Source: Manis javanica
Lineage: Eukaryota > Chordata > Mammalia > Pholidota > Manidae
Reading direction: 5' to 3'
NCBI RefSeq assembly: GCF_040802235.1
Contig: NC_133165.1
Location: 16,153,623-16,217,622, forward strand
Length of the DNA: 64,000 nucleotides
Numbering within the stretch: position 1 is the stretch's first letter; each line of letters opens with the position of its first letter. This document shows positions 20,901-33,010 of the stretch, piece after piece. The notes below the pieces were generated by a model. It was not told where the DNA came from, did no database searches, and worked only from the letters and a program-made list of their open reading frames with translations. The position numbers and the translations under genes are program-made.

Positions 20901-21429
20901 CAAAAGCATATTACTTAGCCTCACTCATTTTACTTTCCAAGTGTCTCCTTTGCATTCAGGCTAAACATTGCCTTTTAACCCCCAGACCTACCTTATTATA
21001 CTTTGTATATTTTTGAACACTCAACCTTAATCTTATATTTTTCACTTTGTTTTCTACATATCCCCATCATTCTATTCTTTGTTTCTCACTCTATTGATTT
21101 ATATTTCATCTATTAATCTATATTCAAAATTCTTACTAATCTTCACTTTCTTAAATCTTTCATTGGCCAAGTTTGTTTCAACATTTGAAAAGCAAAGCCA
21201 TTTTTTCTTTTTCAATGAATTCAATTTAATTAATTTATTATTCTCAAAATGGGGTTGAGTGTCAAAATTTATTTTTAAAACATGTCATTATATGTACAGA
21301 CATGGTATGAATTGCAGCTATCCTGCACACACGTGCACTAGCCCACAGTGAAGATACATTGGCAATCTAAACTTAGCTGGCATTAAACTTAGGAGGTAAA
21401 ACAAGATCTTGGTGCCTTCTATTTAGAAC
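20901..21429. other. AT-rich gene-free stretch
   Basis: Nothing recognised. Confidence 0.4.
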
Positions 21430-21985
21430 CCTTTAATATCTTCCACTGGTCTGGAAGGAAAGACCAAGCACTGGGTGGGGCACATGGAGCCCAGCAAGGC
21501 CCCGCTCCTGCTAATCCCTCATCATATCACAGCCCTTCCCATGCTTCCCCAACAGGCGCGTCGGCGGTCTGCTTTCCGCCCTTCCTGCACGCCAGGCAAC
21601 CTCCCACCACAGAGCTGTCAGAGAGGCTCTCATTTTGCCTGGCAAGTTTTTCTTTTTTCCTCCTTCAGAGCTCTGCTAAAAGTTTCAATCTTCAGAGAAG
21701 GAGAAGCCTTTCCTGGTTTCCTTGACCACATCCACCCACCCATTAGTTTAATTTTCAGTTTTCATAGCACTGTACTGGGTGCCTCTTCTTGATATCTCTT
21801 GACACAGTTGAATGTCTCTTTACTGATGTTCATGTGATTGCTTCATTATAGCCTGTCATTCACATAAATGTAAAAGCCAAACAAAATAGGGACTATCTAC
21901 TTTTGCTCACTGTTGTGTTCCTAGAGCCCAATACATAGTGCACGTTGCTGGTACTCAATAAACTCAATACATGGTGAATGAGCCA
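21430..21985 (+). mobile_element. L2 LINE 3' end
   Basis: GAGAAGCCTTTCCTGG...CTTGACCACATCCACCC, CATAGCACTGTACTGGGTGC, then TAGGGACTATCTACTTTTGC, CTCACTGTTGTGTTCCTAGA and GTACTCAATAAACTCAATAC match the order of the L2 3' UTR. The 105-codon ORF (21475-21792) is part of it. Confidence 0.8.
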
Positions 21986-22430
21986 ACCAAAGTATTTATA
22001 AATTCTTGATATTGAAAATAACAACAACAACAACAAACTCTTTTCAATGGCTCCCTTGACTTCCTAAGAAAGGAAGAGGACTTTAGGATTAAATGAAAAG
22101 AATGTTTACTGACTTAAGGATTTCACTTGTAGGTAAGAAAAACTGTAAGTGTATATATTTACTAACATATATTTCTAAACATTAGTGGTTGTGTACATTC
22201 AACTAGATTTTTTTCCGGACCATTTTTTGAGAGACAAAATGCCAGAGATATTCTTACCTTTGTCCACCAGAGAGTTGTTCACAATACAAAAATAAGAATC
22301 CATGCATGAAAAAAATTTTAGACCCTGGCCATTGCTTAGTGTTGTCTAATTAGATAAAGTGTAATTGTTTGATAGTAGATACTATACATATCTTGGCATC
22401 AACATTATTGTTTACATATTACTGATTCTC
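21986..22430. other. Gene-free stretch with (AAC)n
   Basis: A short AACAACAACAACAAC run at about 22020; otherwise nothing recognised. Confidence 0.45.
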
Positions 22431-22840
22431 CATGAAAAATATCCCTTCACTTTGTACCCTAGAGGACTCATTATCTCTCAAGGGACAGATGGAGATTTAT
22501 ATATAAAAATTGATAATGGCCCTCTTTGCAAAATTAAAGATGTTGGCCAACTCCTTCTTTGGCAGCTGTTCAATTTGCATAATTACATTTGCCTTTCTAA
22601 ATTTCCCCTGAAGCTTCAGTTGAATAAGGTGTTCTTTTGCATTTGCATTTTGAAAAGGCTTAATTGTGCTGCACTGAACAGCTGTCCCCACCCCACCCAC
22701 CCCCCTCCCCCGCTACCCAGAGGAATCTCAGAGCTGGGCGGTATTGGTGACTTACCCCGTGTGTTGGCAAATCACTCTGAGACTTTTCCAATCAAAGGGA
22801 AGCTATTAGTATTCGTGCATTTATATGATGAGCAAAATGT
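22431..22840. promoter_or_regulatory. Candidate conserved noncoding element with octamer motifs
   Basis: A repeat-free, non-decayed-looking stretch with two exact POU octamers ATTTGCAT (22573-22580 and 22641-22648) and an overlapping homeodomain core TAATTA (22580-22585), followed by a C-rich block. The 159-codon ORF across it (22365-22844) has no recognisable domain. That it is an enhancer is inference from motif content alone. Confidence 0.3.
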
Positions 22841-23079
22841 TTAGAACTGGTATCATGTCAGTTTGCTGCAGAGAACATTCCTAAGGTAACTTTCCTACAA
22901 CTCAGCTCAATCAAAGTTAACAGCACATTCAGCAGGGCTTGCTTACTAAGGATTGTGCTTAGAATGGCACTACATATAACAGACAAGAGAAGTATGGGTG
23001 GATTTTATTCCTTTTATATACATCAAAGACTCTAATCTGATGTCATCTAATCTGTAATGTACGTAAAATAGAAATCTGA

Positions 23080-23480
23080 ACTGGGGAAGAACCTCCCATT
23101 CTCCAAGACTAGCTATATCCACTGGTGCTTGTGGATAAAACGGCAATATTTCCAGAATCTCTCACCTGGTCTTAGTGCATCTCTCTATCAATAGGCATAT
23201 ACAAGGGATGGAGAGAAGTAGTCCATCTCCATATCAATAGGTGATTACAAGGATGGAAGGAGCCAGGGCATATCTGGACTGGAGAGGTTGGGTGGGATCC
23301 TTTTTGCAGCCAGGTCATGAGAGACACAGGCAAGCAGAAGTGGACAACTGCTTGTAGGCAATAAACAGGTTTCTCCCACTTTATTTCTCCCTTTGACTGA
23401 TTTCAGTTTCAAAGGCTATTTGCCCGGGACTGGGAAAATATTTTCCCCCTGGAGTTACAGCTGACATAGTCCCTAGGATC
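23080..23480 (+). mobile_element. 5' LTR relic of the provirus
   Basis: Identified by its match to a second copy at 42160-42500 (minus). Shared text: TTTCCAGAATCTCTCACCTGG, TTAGTGCATCTCT, GAGAGAAGTAGTCCATC, CCACTTTATTTCTCCCTTTG, ACTGATTT and CTCCCTGGAGT-like. A CAATAAAC poly(A) signal lies at about 23360. Exact ends are not resolved, and no primer-binding site could be read with confidence. Confidence 0.75.
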
Positions 23481-23502
23481 TCTGAACCCAAAATCTGCCT
23501 TC

Positions 23503-24940
23503 ATGGGTGTGACGCTTGGGCAGGATACCCACAGAGATGGTGGGGAGATACCTGGAAACCTCCCCTGTGGATGGTGGAGAGGCCCTGGGGTTGCTGCAGT
23601 GAGGGGCGACAACTTACTCTTCCCCCCGGCAGTGGTGGAGGGTGCAGCTTCACCTGGGAGCATCGTATCCATGGGGCTTCTATGTGGGGAGTCCTTGATG
23701 GGGAACTGGTCTAGGGTAAAGCACCTCCTAGACTGGTGGGACCTTCCCCAGAATTGGGGAAGGGTGGAGACACCCAAAGCTGCGAAATTCGCCCTCTGTG
23801 AGACAGAACACTGCATAGAGGCCCTGAGTGGCAATGTAGCAGCCGGGATTGTAGGATGTTTGTTTCTCAGGATAGTGGAAAGGATTATCAAGGAGAGAGA
23901 CACACTTCGGCGCTGCTTGGAGGAGCTGGGCAATGACCTCTGGGACGCACTTAAGAGAGAGAGACAGTTATTGAGAAGACAGATCATGCTGCTTGAAGAT
24001 AGATTAGCAGCAAGGGAGGAGACAGCAGGAGAATCTGCATTGCAGGAGGCCTTGGGGGAGGGGTGCCTTCAGCCCCACAGATGGTAAAGGAGATGTCAGG
24101 AGGGTAAGGGCCGAGGGCTGATCTGTTGCCAAGGCCACCATCCAAGGTGCCAGCCCCTCCTATATTAGAAAATAAAAATGCTACAGCCATAGGCTCCTTA
24201 TGGGAAGGAGCCACCCCCTCCCCAGGTTGTGGAGCACTACATGCTCCACCCCTATATCCAGGATGAGCTAGTGGACACGAGCATCCGGTTTTGGCAGAAG
24301 CAGTCAGAGTCTCTGCCTACATGTCTTATGCATCTCTGGATATAGGGTAGAAAACATTGTTATGTCACACTCTGAAATGGTTAGACTGGCTTCCCTGATG
24401 ACTCACCTTCCCTCTGGCAGAGGTTGCAAAGTGCCCATCACACCTCAGGGAATCAGGCACTTCTGGATTGGCTGACAGCAGCCAACAGGGCAGTTTTGTC
24501 TAATTAGAGTGATTTACCATACTTACCCACTAGCTGGAAAAGATGCAGAGCTCCAGCAGGTATTAAAGGAGTTGGGTATAAAAAATATCATCTATAATAT
24601 GGACCCCCAGGGCCCCAGTGAGAAGTTGTTCACTGTAGGAATGAGAAATCTGGTGCTGCATACAGCTTCTCCATCTCTTCTTGGGTCCCTAGTGACTATT
24701 CTTGCCCCCAACATAGGGCAACCCATAAATGAGGCTACTCGTACTTTAGCAGATCTGAGGGCGGTGGAAACAACAAGAGCACAGAGGGAAATACGGGGTA
24801 TGACTGAAAGGAGAGGTGCAAAGGGCCCCATGAAGGTCTTGAGGACCCAGATGTGGGTTGATTTGATAAGGGCTGGGGTAATGAAAGAAAAACTTGAGGG
24901 GCAGCCCAATAGGATCTTATTACAGTGTGGCACCAATTAA
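23503..24940 (+). pseudogene. gag: gag remnant
   Basis: An N-terminal frame (23503-24087, 194 codons from ATG) starts MGVTLGQ and contains a charged, helix-forming stretch (residues about 125-180, coiled-coil-like), as in the N-terminal half of many Gag proteins. A second frame (24509-24940) holds capsid-like sequence with an ELQQVLKELG helix, ending before the protease. Stops and frameshifts separate them (24087-24508). No clear CCHC zinc knuckle was found. Function lost. Confidence 0.6.
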
Positions 24941-25149
24941 AGCCAGAGCAGCAGTTACAGTCACTGAGGTCCAGGGCATGGAAGCTGGAGGCAAAGCCCC
25001 ATGTCCAGCCTGTCCCTGCAAGATTTTCTGTGGAACAACACTCAGGCTCTGCCTGGGCCTTCACCCCCACAGGAGGAAGATTGGCATTGCAGTTTGACTG
25101 AGGGGGCCTTAAGGCCCCAACCTTGGGGGATATGGTGGGGACCAGAGGC

Positions 25150-25540
25150 CACATGTAGAATTAGCAATTCATTGGTCCCCTGTGAATGTACACCATGTCC
25201 TGGTGCTGGTGGACACAGGAGCTGAATGTTCTCTGATTTATGGCAACCCTGAGCATTTTCCTGGGAGGACCCCTGCTTTAATAGATGGATATGGGAATCA
25301 GGCAGTTAGAGTGAAGAAAGCCCAAATCTCACTGGGGACAGGGTATTTACCCCCAAAGGAGTACACTGTGTACATTTCTCCCACCCCTGAATATATTTTG
25401 GGGGTAGATATCCTACAGGGCCTGTGGTTACAGACCACTGCAGGTGAGTTCAGACTGAGGGCACCTGTGATAAAGGCAGCTCTGAGGGGACATGCTAAGC
25501 ACTCACATGTACCTTTGCCTGTACCTCAGTGGGTGACAAA
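25150..25540 (+). pseudogene. pro: Retroviral aspartic protease remnant
   Basis: The frame 25182-25688 includes LVLVDTGAECSLIYG, with the catalytic DTG at 25212-25220, and ILGVDIL near 25394, the substrate-proximal strand of the family. The order of flap and C-terminal helix is as in retropepsins. The frame runs on into RT, so a Pro-Pol fusion frame survives locally. Confidence 0.85.
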
Positions 25541-26390
25541 TGCTAAGCAGTATGAATTGCCTGTGGGCCACAAGGAAATTGAAGAAACTCCACAGGAGTT
25601 GGAGAAGGTGGGCATCATAAAGCCCATTCATATTCCTTTTAATTCCCCAGTGTGGCCAGTGAAAAAGCTGGATGGCTCTGGCATATGACTGGATTACAGG
25701 GAACTGAATAAAGTCACACCCCCTTTGCATGCTGCTGTCCCCTGCAGAGCAGCCCTATGGATACCCTCAGTCATGAACTGGGGATATACCATTATGTTGT
25801 GAAACTTACTAATGTTTTCTTCTCTGTTGACATAGCACAGGAAAGTCAGGAACAGTTTCCTTCACATGAGAAGGCCAGAAGTGGGCATTCACTGTCCTTC
25901 CATAGGGATACCTCCACAGCCCCACCATCTGTCAGGGACTTGTAGCCGAGGACTTGGCCACATGGAAGAAACCACAAACAGTGCAGCTGTATCACTACAT
26001 GGATGATATTATGCTTACATCTGATTCTCTTGTAGATTTAGAAGGGGCAGTTCCTAGACTGCTGCAACATCTACAGGAGAAAGGATGGGCTGTGAACAGC
26101 ACCAAAGTTCAGGGACCTGGTTTGTCAGTAAAGTTCTTGGGGGTTGTCTGGTCAGGTAAAACTTAACTTATCCCAGAAGCAGTAATAGACAAGGTCCAGG
26201 CTTTCCCAACTGTGGCAGCATTACAAGAGTTTTTCAGTCTTTTAGGCTACTGGAGACTGTTTATCTCACACTTGGCATAAATTCTGAAGCCCTTATACTG
26301 ACTGGTACAGAAGAGCATCAGGTGGGACTGGGATGAGACATGTGCAACTGCTTTTACTAATGCTAAGTGAGCTGTCAAAGCCTTATAGGC
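25541..26390 (+). pseudogene. pol: Reverse transcriptase remnant with intact YMDD
   Basis: The first RT block (FNSPVWPVKKLDGS) ends at an in-frame TGA (25686-25688), after which LDYRELNKVTPP continues. A frameshift leads to frame 25757-25945, and another to 25954-26166 with the catalytic YMDD at 25996-26007, then SVKFLGVVWSGKT and a TAA. The polymerase domain is recognisable throughout but broken at least three times, so it is inactive. Confidence 0.9.
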
Positions 26391-26391
26391 C

Positions 26392-26778
26392 TTGAGTGTA
26401 ATGGACTCATCAAGGCCCTGTGAGCTAGATGTTCATGTAACCAAGGATGGCTATTTGCAGCAGCTTGAATGGACATGCCAACCTATTGGGTTCTGGTCAC
26501 GACTGTGGAAAAGGAGCAGAGGTCCAGCACACCTTGACAAAGAAGCAACTGGCTGCTGTGTTGCTTCTTGCCACACCTTGTTGGCTATGGAGCTCATCAC
26601 TGGAACAGCTCTGATCAAGGTAATAACTACCTATCCCATGGCAGGGTGGGTGAAAGACGGGACCCAAGGGCCACAGAGTGGCATGACACAGAGGCCTGCA
26701 CTAGCCAAATGGGGCACATATTTACAGCAGTGTGGCACCCTCTCTACTAGACCCTTAAGTGAAGAACTCCTACACTAA
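26392..26778 (+). pseudogene. pol: RT connection region of pol
   Basis: A 128-codon frame with ELDVHVTKDG, FWSRLWKRS and ITGTALIKVITTYPMAGW, typical of the stretch between RT palm/thumb and RNase H in ERV Pol. Flanked by stops. Confidence 0.7.
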
Positions 26779-26829
26779 CTGGGGCCAGTGACCTCTATCA
26801 GTGGAAAGCAGGAAGAATTTGCTTTTGAG

Positions 26830-27536
26830 CCATTGGCAGCCAAGAGCCCTTATCATGAGGAAAAATCCCTATACCTGAAGATGCTTGGTATACAGACGAC
26901 TCCAGTCATGGGCAGCCCCTGAAGTGGAGGGCTGTGGCTTTCCATCCTAAGATTGAGACAATATGGATGGAGGATGGAGAAGGGAAGAGCAGTCAATGGG
27001 CTGATTTGCAGGTAGTATGGCTTGTGATCACCCAGGAGCCCTCCCCTATAGTTGTCTGCACTGACAGCTGGGGCGTCTATTGGAACTTGACCCTGTGGCT
27101 ACCAACATGGTACCATGCCAACTGGATGGTTGGTCACCAGCCCCTTTGGGGGCAAGGGTTGCGGCAAGACCTATGGGCCTCTGGTCAGACTAAGACAGTT
27201 CCTGTATATCATGTGGCTGGCCATTTGCCTTTGGCATCCCCAGGGAATGATGAAGCACACACACTGGCCCAGGCGCACTGGCTAGAAGGAAAGCCTGCCT
27301 CTGATATGGCCCAGTGGTTGCATCAGCGTTTGTTGCACGAGGGACAAAAGATAATGTGGTCTGTAGCCTGTCAGGGGGGCTTGCCTTTGACCTTTGAAGA
27401 AGTGAGCCGAGCCCAGAAAGAGTGCCTGTGTGCTCTAAGAGGGACTTACACGGAATCCCACAGCAGTTCATCTGTCTCAGGTGAGAGAACCCCTTCACGG
27501 GACTTCATGCTTTTCTGGGCACCCCACATCTGGTGA
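26830..27536 (+). pseudogene. pol: RNase H and integrase N-terminus remnant
   Basis: Open from about 26830. Contains WYTDDSS (first RNase H acid, about 26895), SSQWADLQVVW (where the usual catalytic Glu position reads Asp or is displaced), VVCTDSWGVYW (third acid) and AGHLPLASPGNDEAHTLA (the His-Asn-Asp loop). The integrase zinc-binding start follows: HQRLLH (H-x4-H), then CLC about 30 residues later instead of CxxC. The catalytic core of integrase is not found. Inactive. Confidence 0.85.
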
Positions 27537-27969
27537 TGAGTAACACAGGAGCATGAAGGCTCAGCCACTTCAATCCAAAGGCAGATGAGTCCATGACTCA
27601 GTTTGCTCTCCCCAGATTGGCCAAAGCTGCACTGGGACTGCATCTCAGTTCAGCTTCTTCCTCACATCTCTATCTTCCTTCTGCAGGTGTTAATTCAGAA
27701 TGAACATCTTTCACCCCAGTGTCTATCACAATACCATGTGATCTACAGAACCCAACCTATAACAGAGGGGTTACCACTTAGAACCCACCAACCAGAGAAG
27801 GGTAAACCTGAAAAGTAACAGAGCAGGAAATGCTAGAAAATCAGAAGGAAAACCTGGATAGCATAGCATTCTGGGAACCAAAATAAACACACATTTCAAA
27901 AAACAAAGAACAGGCAAGAATGCTGGGAAATTAGAAAAAATTACTGGAAAAAGCCCATTGGATTTAGAT
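27537..27969. other. 3' continuation of provirus, unresolved
   Basis: Scattered short ORFs only. No integrase core, env or LTR could be read. Confidence 0.4.
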
Positions 27970-28860
27970 CACAGAGGTCACGGTGACCTTGGCTTTGGCT
28001 GTTTGGGTCCAGGGCTGGAAACAAGTGTCCCAATGGGGAGATGAGGAGTCAGCTGCAGGTGAGAAAACAGATGCACCAAATCATGGAAGCTCTTTAGAAA
28101 AACTGAGAATTAAAGAGATTGAAAGGAGTTGGAAGGGGAAGGTGGGAGTCAAGAAAAGGTTGTTATTTTAAGATGGAAGACATATGAACAGGCTTAAATG
28201 TAACTGGGAATAATCCAATTGAAAAGCATATGCTGAATAAATAACAGAGTAGAAGTGGAGAGGAGGAATTGATAATATAGGATCCTGATAAGACATGAAG
28301 GAATGAAATCCAACACAGGTGGAGAGATTGGCCTTAACGGATCAGAAGACTGCATCCTAAAACAGGAGGAAAAGAGAACATGGGTACAGATGGAACCACA
28401 TGAATTCAGTAGCAGGAAGCTGAGGGAGTTCCCATCTGATGCCTTCTATTTTCTTCAAGAAGTAGGAGGTGAATCATCTGCTCAGAATGCAAAGGAGGTA
28501 AGAATATTTGAGGTTTGAGTAGAGTGTAGTATGTTTAAAACAGTTACTGGAAATGCAGAGAATTTACCAGGGAAACAGAGAGGAACTGGCCGGCTTTAAG
28601 GGCCCAGTGTCCCTGTGCCAGCCTGCCCTGCCGGGCGCCTCAGTCACAGGCCATTCAGTTGTAGGCACAGGGAAGACACATAGATGCATTTGTCCAGAGT
28701 CAGACAGTTGTCAAGTAAATTTTTTTTTTAATGTTTAAGACACAAAGTGACAAGGCAGTTAGGAATACTGGTGAGAGTAATATTCAGATAATGACCTGTG
28801 GGATCTAAACTTAATCTAATGATGAAAGAATGAAAAATAAGATGAGAAAATGGGTGCTGA
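27970..28860 (-). mobile_element. L2 LINE fragment, antisense
   Basis: Antisense L2 coding text, for example GGGAGTCAAGAAAAGGTTG, TATTTTAAGATGGAAGACAT and GGGAATAATCCAATTGAAAA. The same pattern occurs at 19.4-20.2 kb and 32.5-35.4 kb. Confidence 0.65.
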
Positions 28861-29039
28861 TGGGCTGGGAGAAAGTAGAAGGGGTAGCACCCAGACCGAT
28901 ACTTCCCAGTTCTGAGGACCTTTTATGAATGCAGAATACTTTTCAAGGCTGGGTGGGGGACCTGAGATTCTGAGTTTCTAACAATGTCCCCGTTAATGAT
29001 GATATTGCTGGTCTGAGAAGCTGACTTGGAGTAGCAAGT

Positions 29040-29510
29040 CATCGTTCAAGTAATATCGAAAATCCTTGTGCAGATGAACATGAGAGTGAGAGAGAAGACG
29101 GCGATTGAGAGAGAGCGAGATCACCAGGAGGCGAAGCAACAGGGAGAAAAGCAGTGGGCACGCAGTCCCAAGAGGAGAGAAGCAGCTGCAAAGGAAGCCG
29201 GGGCCCCGGGATTCGAGAAGAGCGACCAGGTCACTGAAGCTGCAGCAGCTGAACAGCGACCCATGGCGAGGGGGTCCATGAAGACGCTCTGCATGGCTGC
29301 TGAGGAGGTTCCCTGTGGCTCTTCACCCCTCACGTCTACACCAACTATCCCCATACACACGGCATTACCTGAGTGACTCTGTCCTGGCCGCTGAGCGAGT
29401 CTGACGGACGGAGATGCCTCGCCCATCCTGGTCCGCTGCGCTGTGGTTCCCTGTGGGGCGGACACCCACGCACCGTCACTAGGGAAGCAGAAAACGCAGG
29501 ACTGGATTTC
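29040..29510. other. GC-rich island, unidentified
   Basis: Markedly more GC- and CpG-rich than its surroundings, with a purine-rich start encoding RERDHQEAKQQGEKQ-like residues (ORF 29068-29376, 102 codons) and a minus-strand ORF of 114 codons. No family recognised. It may be the GC-rich part of an old retropseudogene, a repeat, or a CpG island. The sequence to about 29990 may belong to the same unit but shows no coding signal. Confidence 0.35.
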
Positions 29511-30114
29511 AAGAATAGCTCTATTACAGTTTCACTCTTAACATGAACTTACAGCACATCCCAAAGCCCCCAAACAGGGAGCAGACCAATCTGTAGGGTG
29601 ATTTTTTTAAAAATTGGAGTGTTTTGGGCTGTAAACATATGTGAACAGTAAGGAAGGGAAAAGAAACTGTCAGAACTTCTAGAAAGAAAGATCCTACTAC
29701 AACTTATGGAAGACCCTTAAATCTAGATGGCTGAAGCAGGATTCCCTAACCTTAGGCATGGTGACATACACCGGTCCACAAAATCCATTTTCTATCCCTT
29801 CCTGTGAACCAAACCTTCCCAAGAAATTGTAACTTGCCTCTGAGCTCCTGAATAAGCAGCTAAAGCTTTCCTCAAATGCTGAGCAGAATCAACCACCAGA
29901 GCTTGTATTCAAACAACAAAATAATAAAAATGATAAATGAAAATCACATCTGTAATACGAGGTGAATTGATCCTACTCAAGTTTAGGAGAAAAATCAAAG
30001 TCATATTAAACAAATACTAACAATACCTAATTTTATTGCTAGTGTCTTGCCAATGAGTTTCAGCCCCAGGCAAATTCGCTATGGATTCAGTGTGACTAAA
30101 GAAATTGACAGCAA

Positions 30115-30500
30115 AACATTTTTGGGGTGAAAGGGTTATACCCAACTTTATTTCCAGGTGGCAGGTCAGTCACTAAAATCCTGTTCACTCAGAGAGAGTC
30201 TGCATACAGCAAGCCAGTCTCTGCCTCTGGGCCCCTCCGTCCACGCAGCCATCCCACACAGCCGTCCTCCGGGCCTCTCTGCACAGACATCACGCACAGC
30301 CATCCTCTGGGCCTCTGTTCTCAGCGCTGCCACCACTCCAGCCTCTGCTCTGCTCTTCTGCAGCCTTGTAGACCTGCCACTGTGTCGTGCCCAGAGCAGT
30401 GGGCGGAGCTCTTTATATAGAGTCAACAGCCATGTATTGCCCACAGGTGTGCAGTGAGCTAGTCAACCAGAGCCAGGTGAGAATCCTGGCCACAGGAACT
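30115..30500 (-). mobile_element. Solo LTR-like element
   Basis: On the minus strand: a TATA box CTATATAAAGAGCTCC (about 30420), a GC-rich leader, then AAATAAAG (about 30150) about 270 bp downstream followed by GTTGGGTATAACCC. This is promoter, transcript and poly(A) spacing typical of an LTR U3-R-U5. The downstream text (30114-30000) may be U5 or internal sequence. Family not assigned; not the LTR of the 23-kb provirus. Plus-strand ORFs here are shadows. Confidence 0.55.
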
Positions 30501-32454
30501 CTCATTTTATCTACAGCTAGACTTTAGTTGTGTATAATCTTTTATTTTCTTCAACTTTAGCCCATACAATGACTCTTCCTTGGAAACATAGTGGCTAAAT
30601 AAATGTGTTGAAGAAAGAGTTATAACTTTTATGAAAAGGTAACAATTGAAGAGATAAACAGGTTACAATCATAACTTCAAAACCATACCTCAAATATTAA
30701 CCTCTCTGAACTACAAACAGGCCTCCTTACTTAGGCACAGGTAAGTAATAAGTGTATCAAATTAACAAGTCATAGTGTCATAAAGTTTTCTGGCAGAGTA
30801 TTCAGGAAGTAGCAAACAGCACTGCGTAAACTGCCCTTGCAAACCTGAAATCTATAATGAGATGAAAAATGGCACAAACATAAGAGGATTTATTTACTGT
30901 TCAACCATGACTTCATTGCATTAACCCAAATAAATGAGAAATATAGTCATTTCTAGCATCTGATCCACTAGCAGGGCAAACATGGGGAGCAATAGGTTTT
31001 TCTGCAAATCACATAAACTAGGCTAATGCCTATTCCAAGGTTACTCTCATACAGACCTATACACTTTTGGACAAAACTCACTATTTAGTATAAGCTAGAA
31101 ATTTATACTTCAAGAAGTATAGTAATGCTTGAAATTGGCCATAGGTTATTTTGGGGAGAATATCTATGGTAGTTGGGCCAAAGGAGCTAAGTACCTAGAG
31201 TCTTGCATACATGAAAAATGCACTTCTCCTAAGCAGGCATTCAGTTCCAGAAAAAAAAGCTTTTAAGTATTGTTGAATAAGTTAGTTCTTTCCCGAATCA
31301 CAGAGTTGTCACCTTATGGAAGGGTAGGCACATTGCATTTTCATTGTCACATTACCATGTAATGGTATCCCTGAATTCCAAGGCATTTCCTGATATAAAA
31401 TTTTGTACAAAAAGAAAATTATTTAAGGTCAGAAATCTGGCCTAAAAGGGAAAGTTGCAGGTTTAGTAGGTTTGGAAATTTTGGACTGGAGGAGCTGAAG
31501 GAAAAAACTTGCACTAGGAAGAAAAATCACAAGATTTTTCTTCTCTCTTCCCCATTTTCATTTCTTATATATTTTTCAAAAAAAGGACTATGTTTTTGGT
31601 GTTGGTGGCTTTTACTTTTTAACCTCTTCATAAATTACCTTTAGCTCATAATTTACCCATAATCACTAATTAAAATACCTGCAGGTTTAGGCAGATAAAG
31701 CAAAAAGAGTGAAGTCATTTCTGTTCAATTAAAGAGGATATGTAGTATTGAGATCTTGGCAACTTGTAGAACACTTGACCCACTGAAGGCTTTTGGTATT
31801 TACTCACCTCCACTCAGTCATTACGTGCAGGAATGAAGGCCAAGTGTTGCCAGATGTTACAAATTTTCAAGATAATAAACAAATCTGAATTTTTATGTGC
31901 TGTCTCTCAGATTTTAAATTTGGCAATAATTTGAACGTTGTTTGGAAATGGGTGGGTATTTCTAATCAAGATAGTTTAGCGAGTTCACATATTACCACAC
32001 CCTCTCTGTTCCACCCCTCAGCCATGATTGGAAATGTATAAAAAGTTAAAAGCACTATGACATTAGCTGAGTACAAAATCAAGGTGAATAGCTCCATGAA
32101 CCAGAAACAGGACAGAAAGGCAGTGCCATGGGCCAGGCTCAGGCTGATGAGAGGCCAGACCTGGGCACCGTACCTGGAGCTGCAGCAGGGGTGGGATTAC
32201 CATGGAGGAGGTTTGAAAAACAACTCACCTGCTGCTAGGCACTGTGGTTTACTAGGAAGTGCTGGACCTGAGAACGTAAAAGAAAAAAGAAACAGCCTTA
32301 AGATCAGGAACTGATCCAAAGATCCCCTAGTTCCTAAATATATCTGCACACCCTTGTATTCCCATGGGTCAGAAGCCCCAAAATAAAACAACCCTAGGGA
32401 TTTATAGATGTTGTCTATCAAACAGTATAATGATACCTTAATCACACACACTTT
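30501..32454. other. Gene-free stretch
   Basis: No repeat or gene recognised apart from a weak L2/MIR-like tail near 30590. An 85-codon ORF (32057-32314) shows no motif. Confidence 0.4.
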
Positions 32455-32640
32455 TTCATTAACCTACTCAATTATTTACTCAACAACTATTTATTGAACA
32501 GCATAACATGCCAGGCAATATTCTAGATGCTAGAGAAAAATGAGTGAACAAAAGAAGTCCCTATATATTAAGGATACATTCTAGCTGCAGGGGAGGGGAC
32601 AGTGTGGAAAACAGATCACAAATAAATAAAAGAATATATA

Positions 32641-33010
32641 ATGACTCCCAAATTTTTATCCATGGCCAGGACCTCCTCCTGGGGATTTCTACTTGAAATT
32701 TCCTCTTGGATATCCTCTATAGACCTCAAACTTTACATGTCCCAAACCTCCAACTCTGATTCTCACCCGCCTTCCAACCTCAAACCTGACCTCTCCACAT
32801 ACTTCCCAGGATCAGTAAATGGCAACAGCATTCTTCAGCTGTGGAGGCCAAAAAGCCTGGAGTCGTTGTTGACTTTCCTCTTTCTTTCACACTCCCCATT
32901 TGATCTAACAGCTATCCTCTTATCTCTACCTGCAACAGATTTTAACCACAATTCAGATTTTAACTACTTCTTAGCACCTCCACTGCTTCCACCTTGATCC
33001 AGCTGTCAAC
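32641..33010 (+). repeat. Inverted duplicate of part of the L2 RT region, left arm
   Basis: The plus strand here equals the minus strand of 33930-33560, with roughly a dozen differences over about 350 bp (near 97 per cent). It encodes the same residues (MTPKFLSMA, then SSWGFLLEISSWISS). It lies in the L2 3' UTR part, opposite in orientation to its host L2. Confidence 0.9.

Larger units (their letters stand above)
23080..27830 (+). mobile_element. Degenerate endogenous provirus (LTR-gag-pro-pol)
   Basis: In order on the plus strand: an LTR relic (to about 23480), gag-like frames, protease, reverse transcriptase, RNase H and the start of integrase, each broken by stops or frameshifts. No env and no 3' LTR were found before sequence identity is lost near 27.8 kb. 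The protease-RT spacing and the motif set look closest to ERV-L/class III-like pol, but class I cannot be excluded. An old insertion, interrupted or truncated at the 3' side, where L2 begins (about 27970). Confidence 0.9.

Noticed and set aside
22365-22844. 159-codon ORF on the plus strand
   Set aside because: No recognisable domain, a low-complexity proline/histidine block from a C-rich run, and no promoter; better read as noncoding sequence.
23409-23987. 192-codon ORF on the minus strand
   Set aside because: Antisense shadow of the gag remnant.
30127-30457. 97- and 99-codon ORFs on the plus strand and 92 on the minus
   Set aside because: GC-rich LTR leader; shadows.
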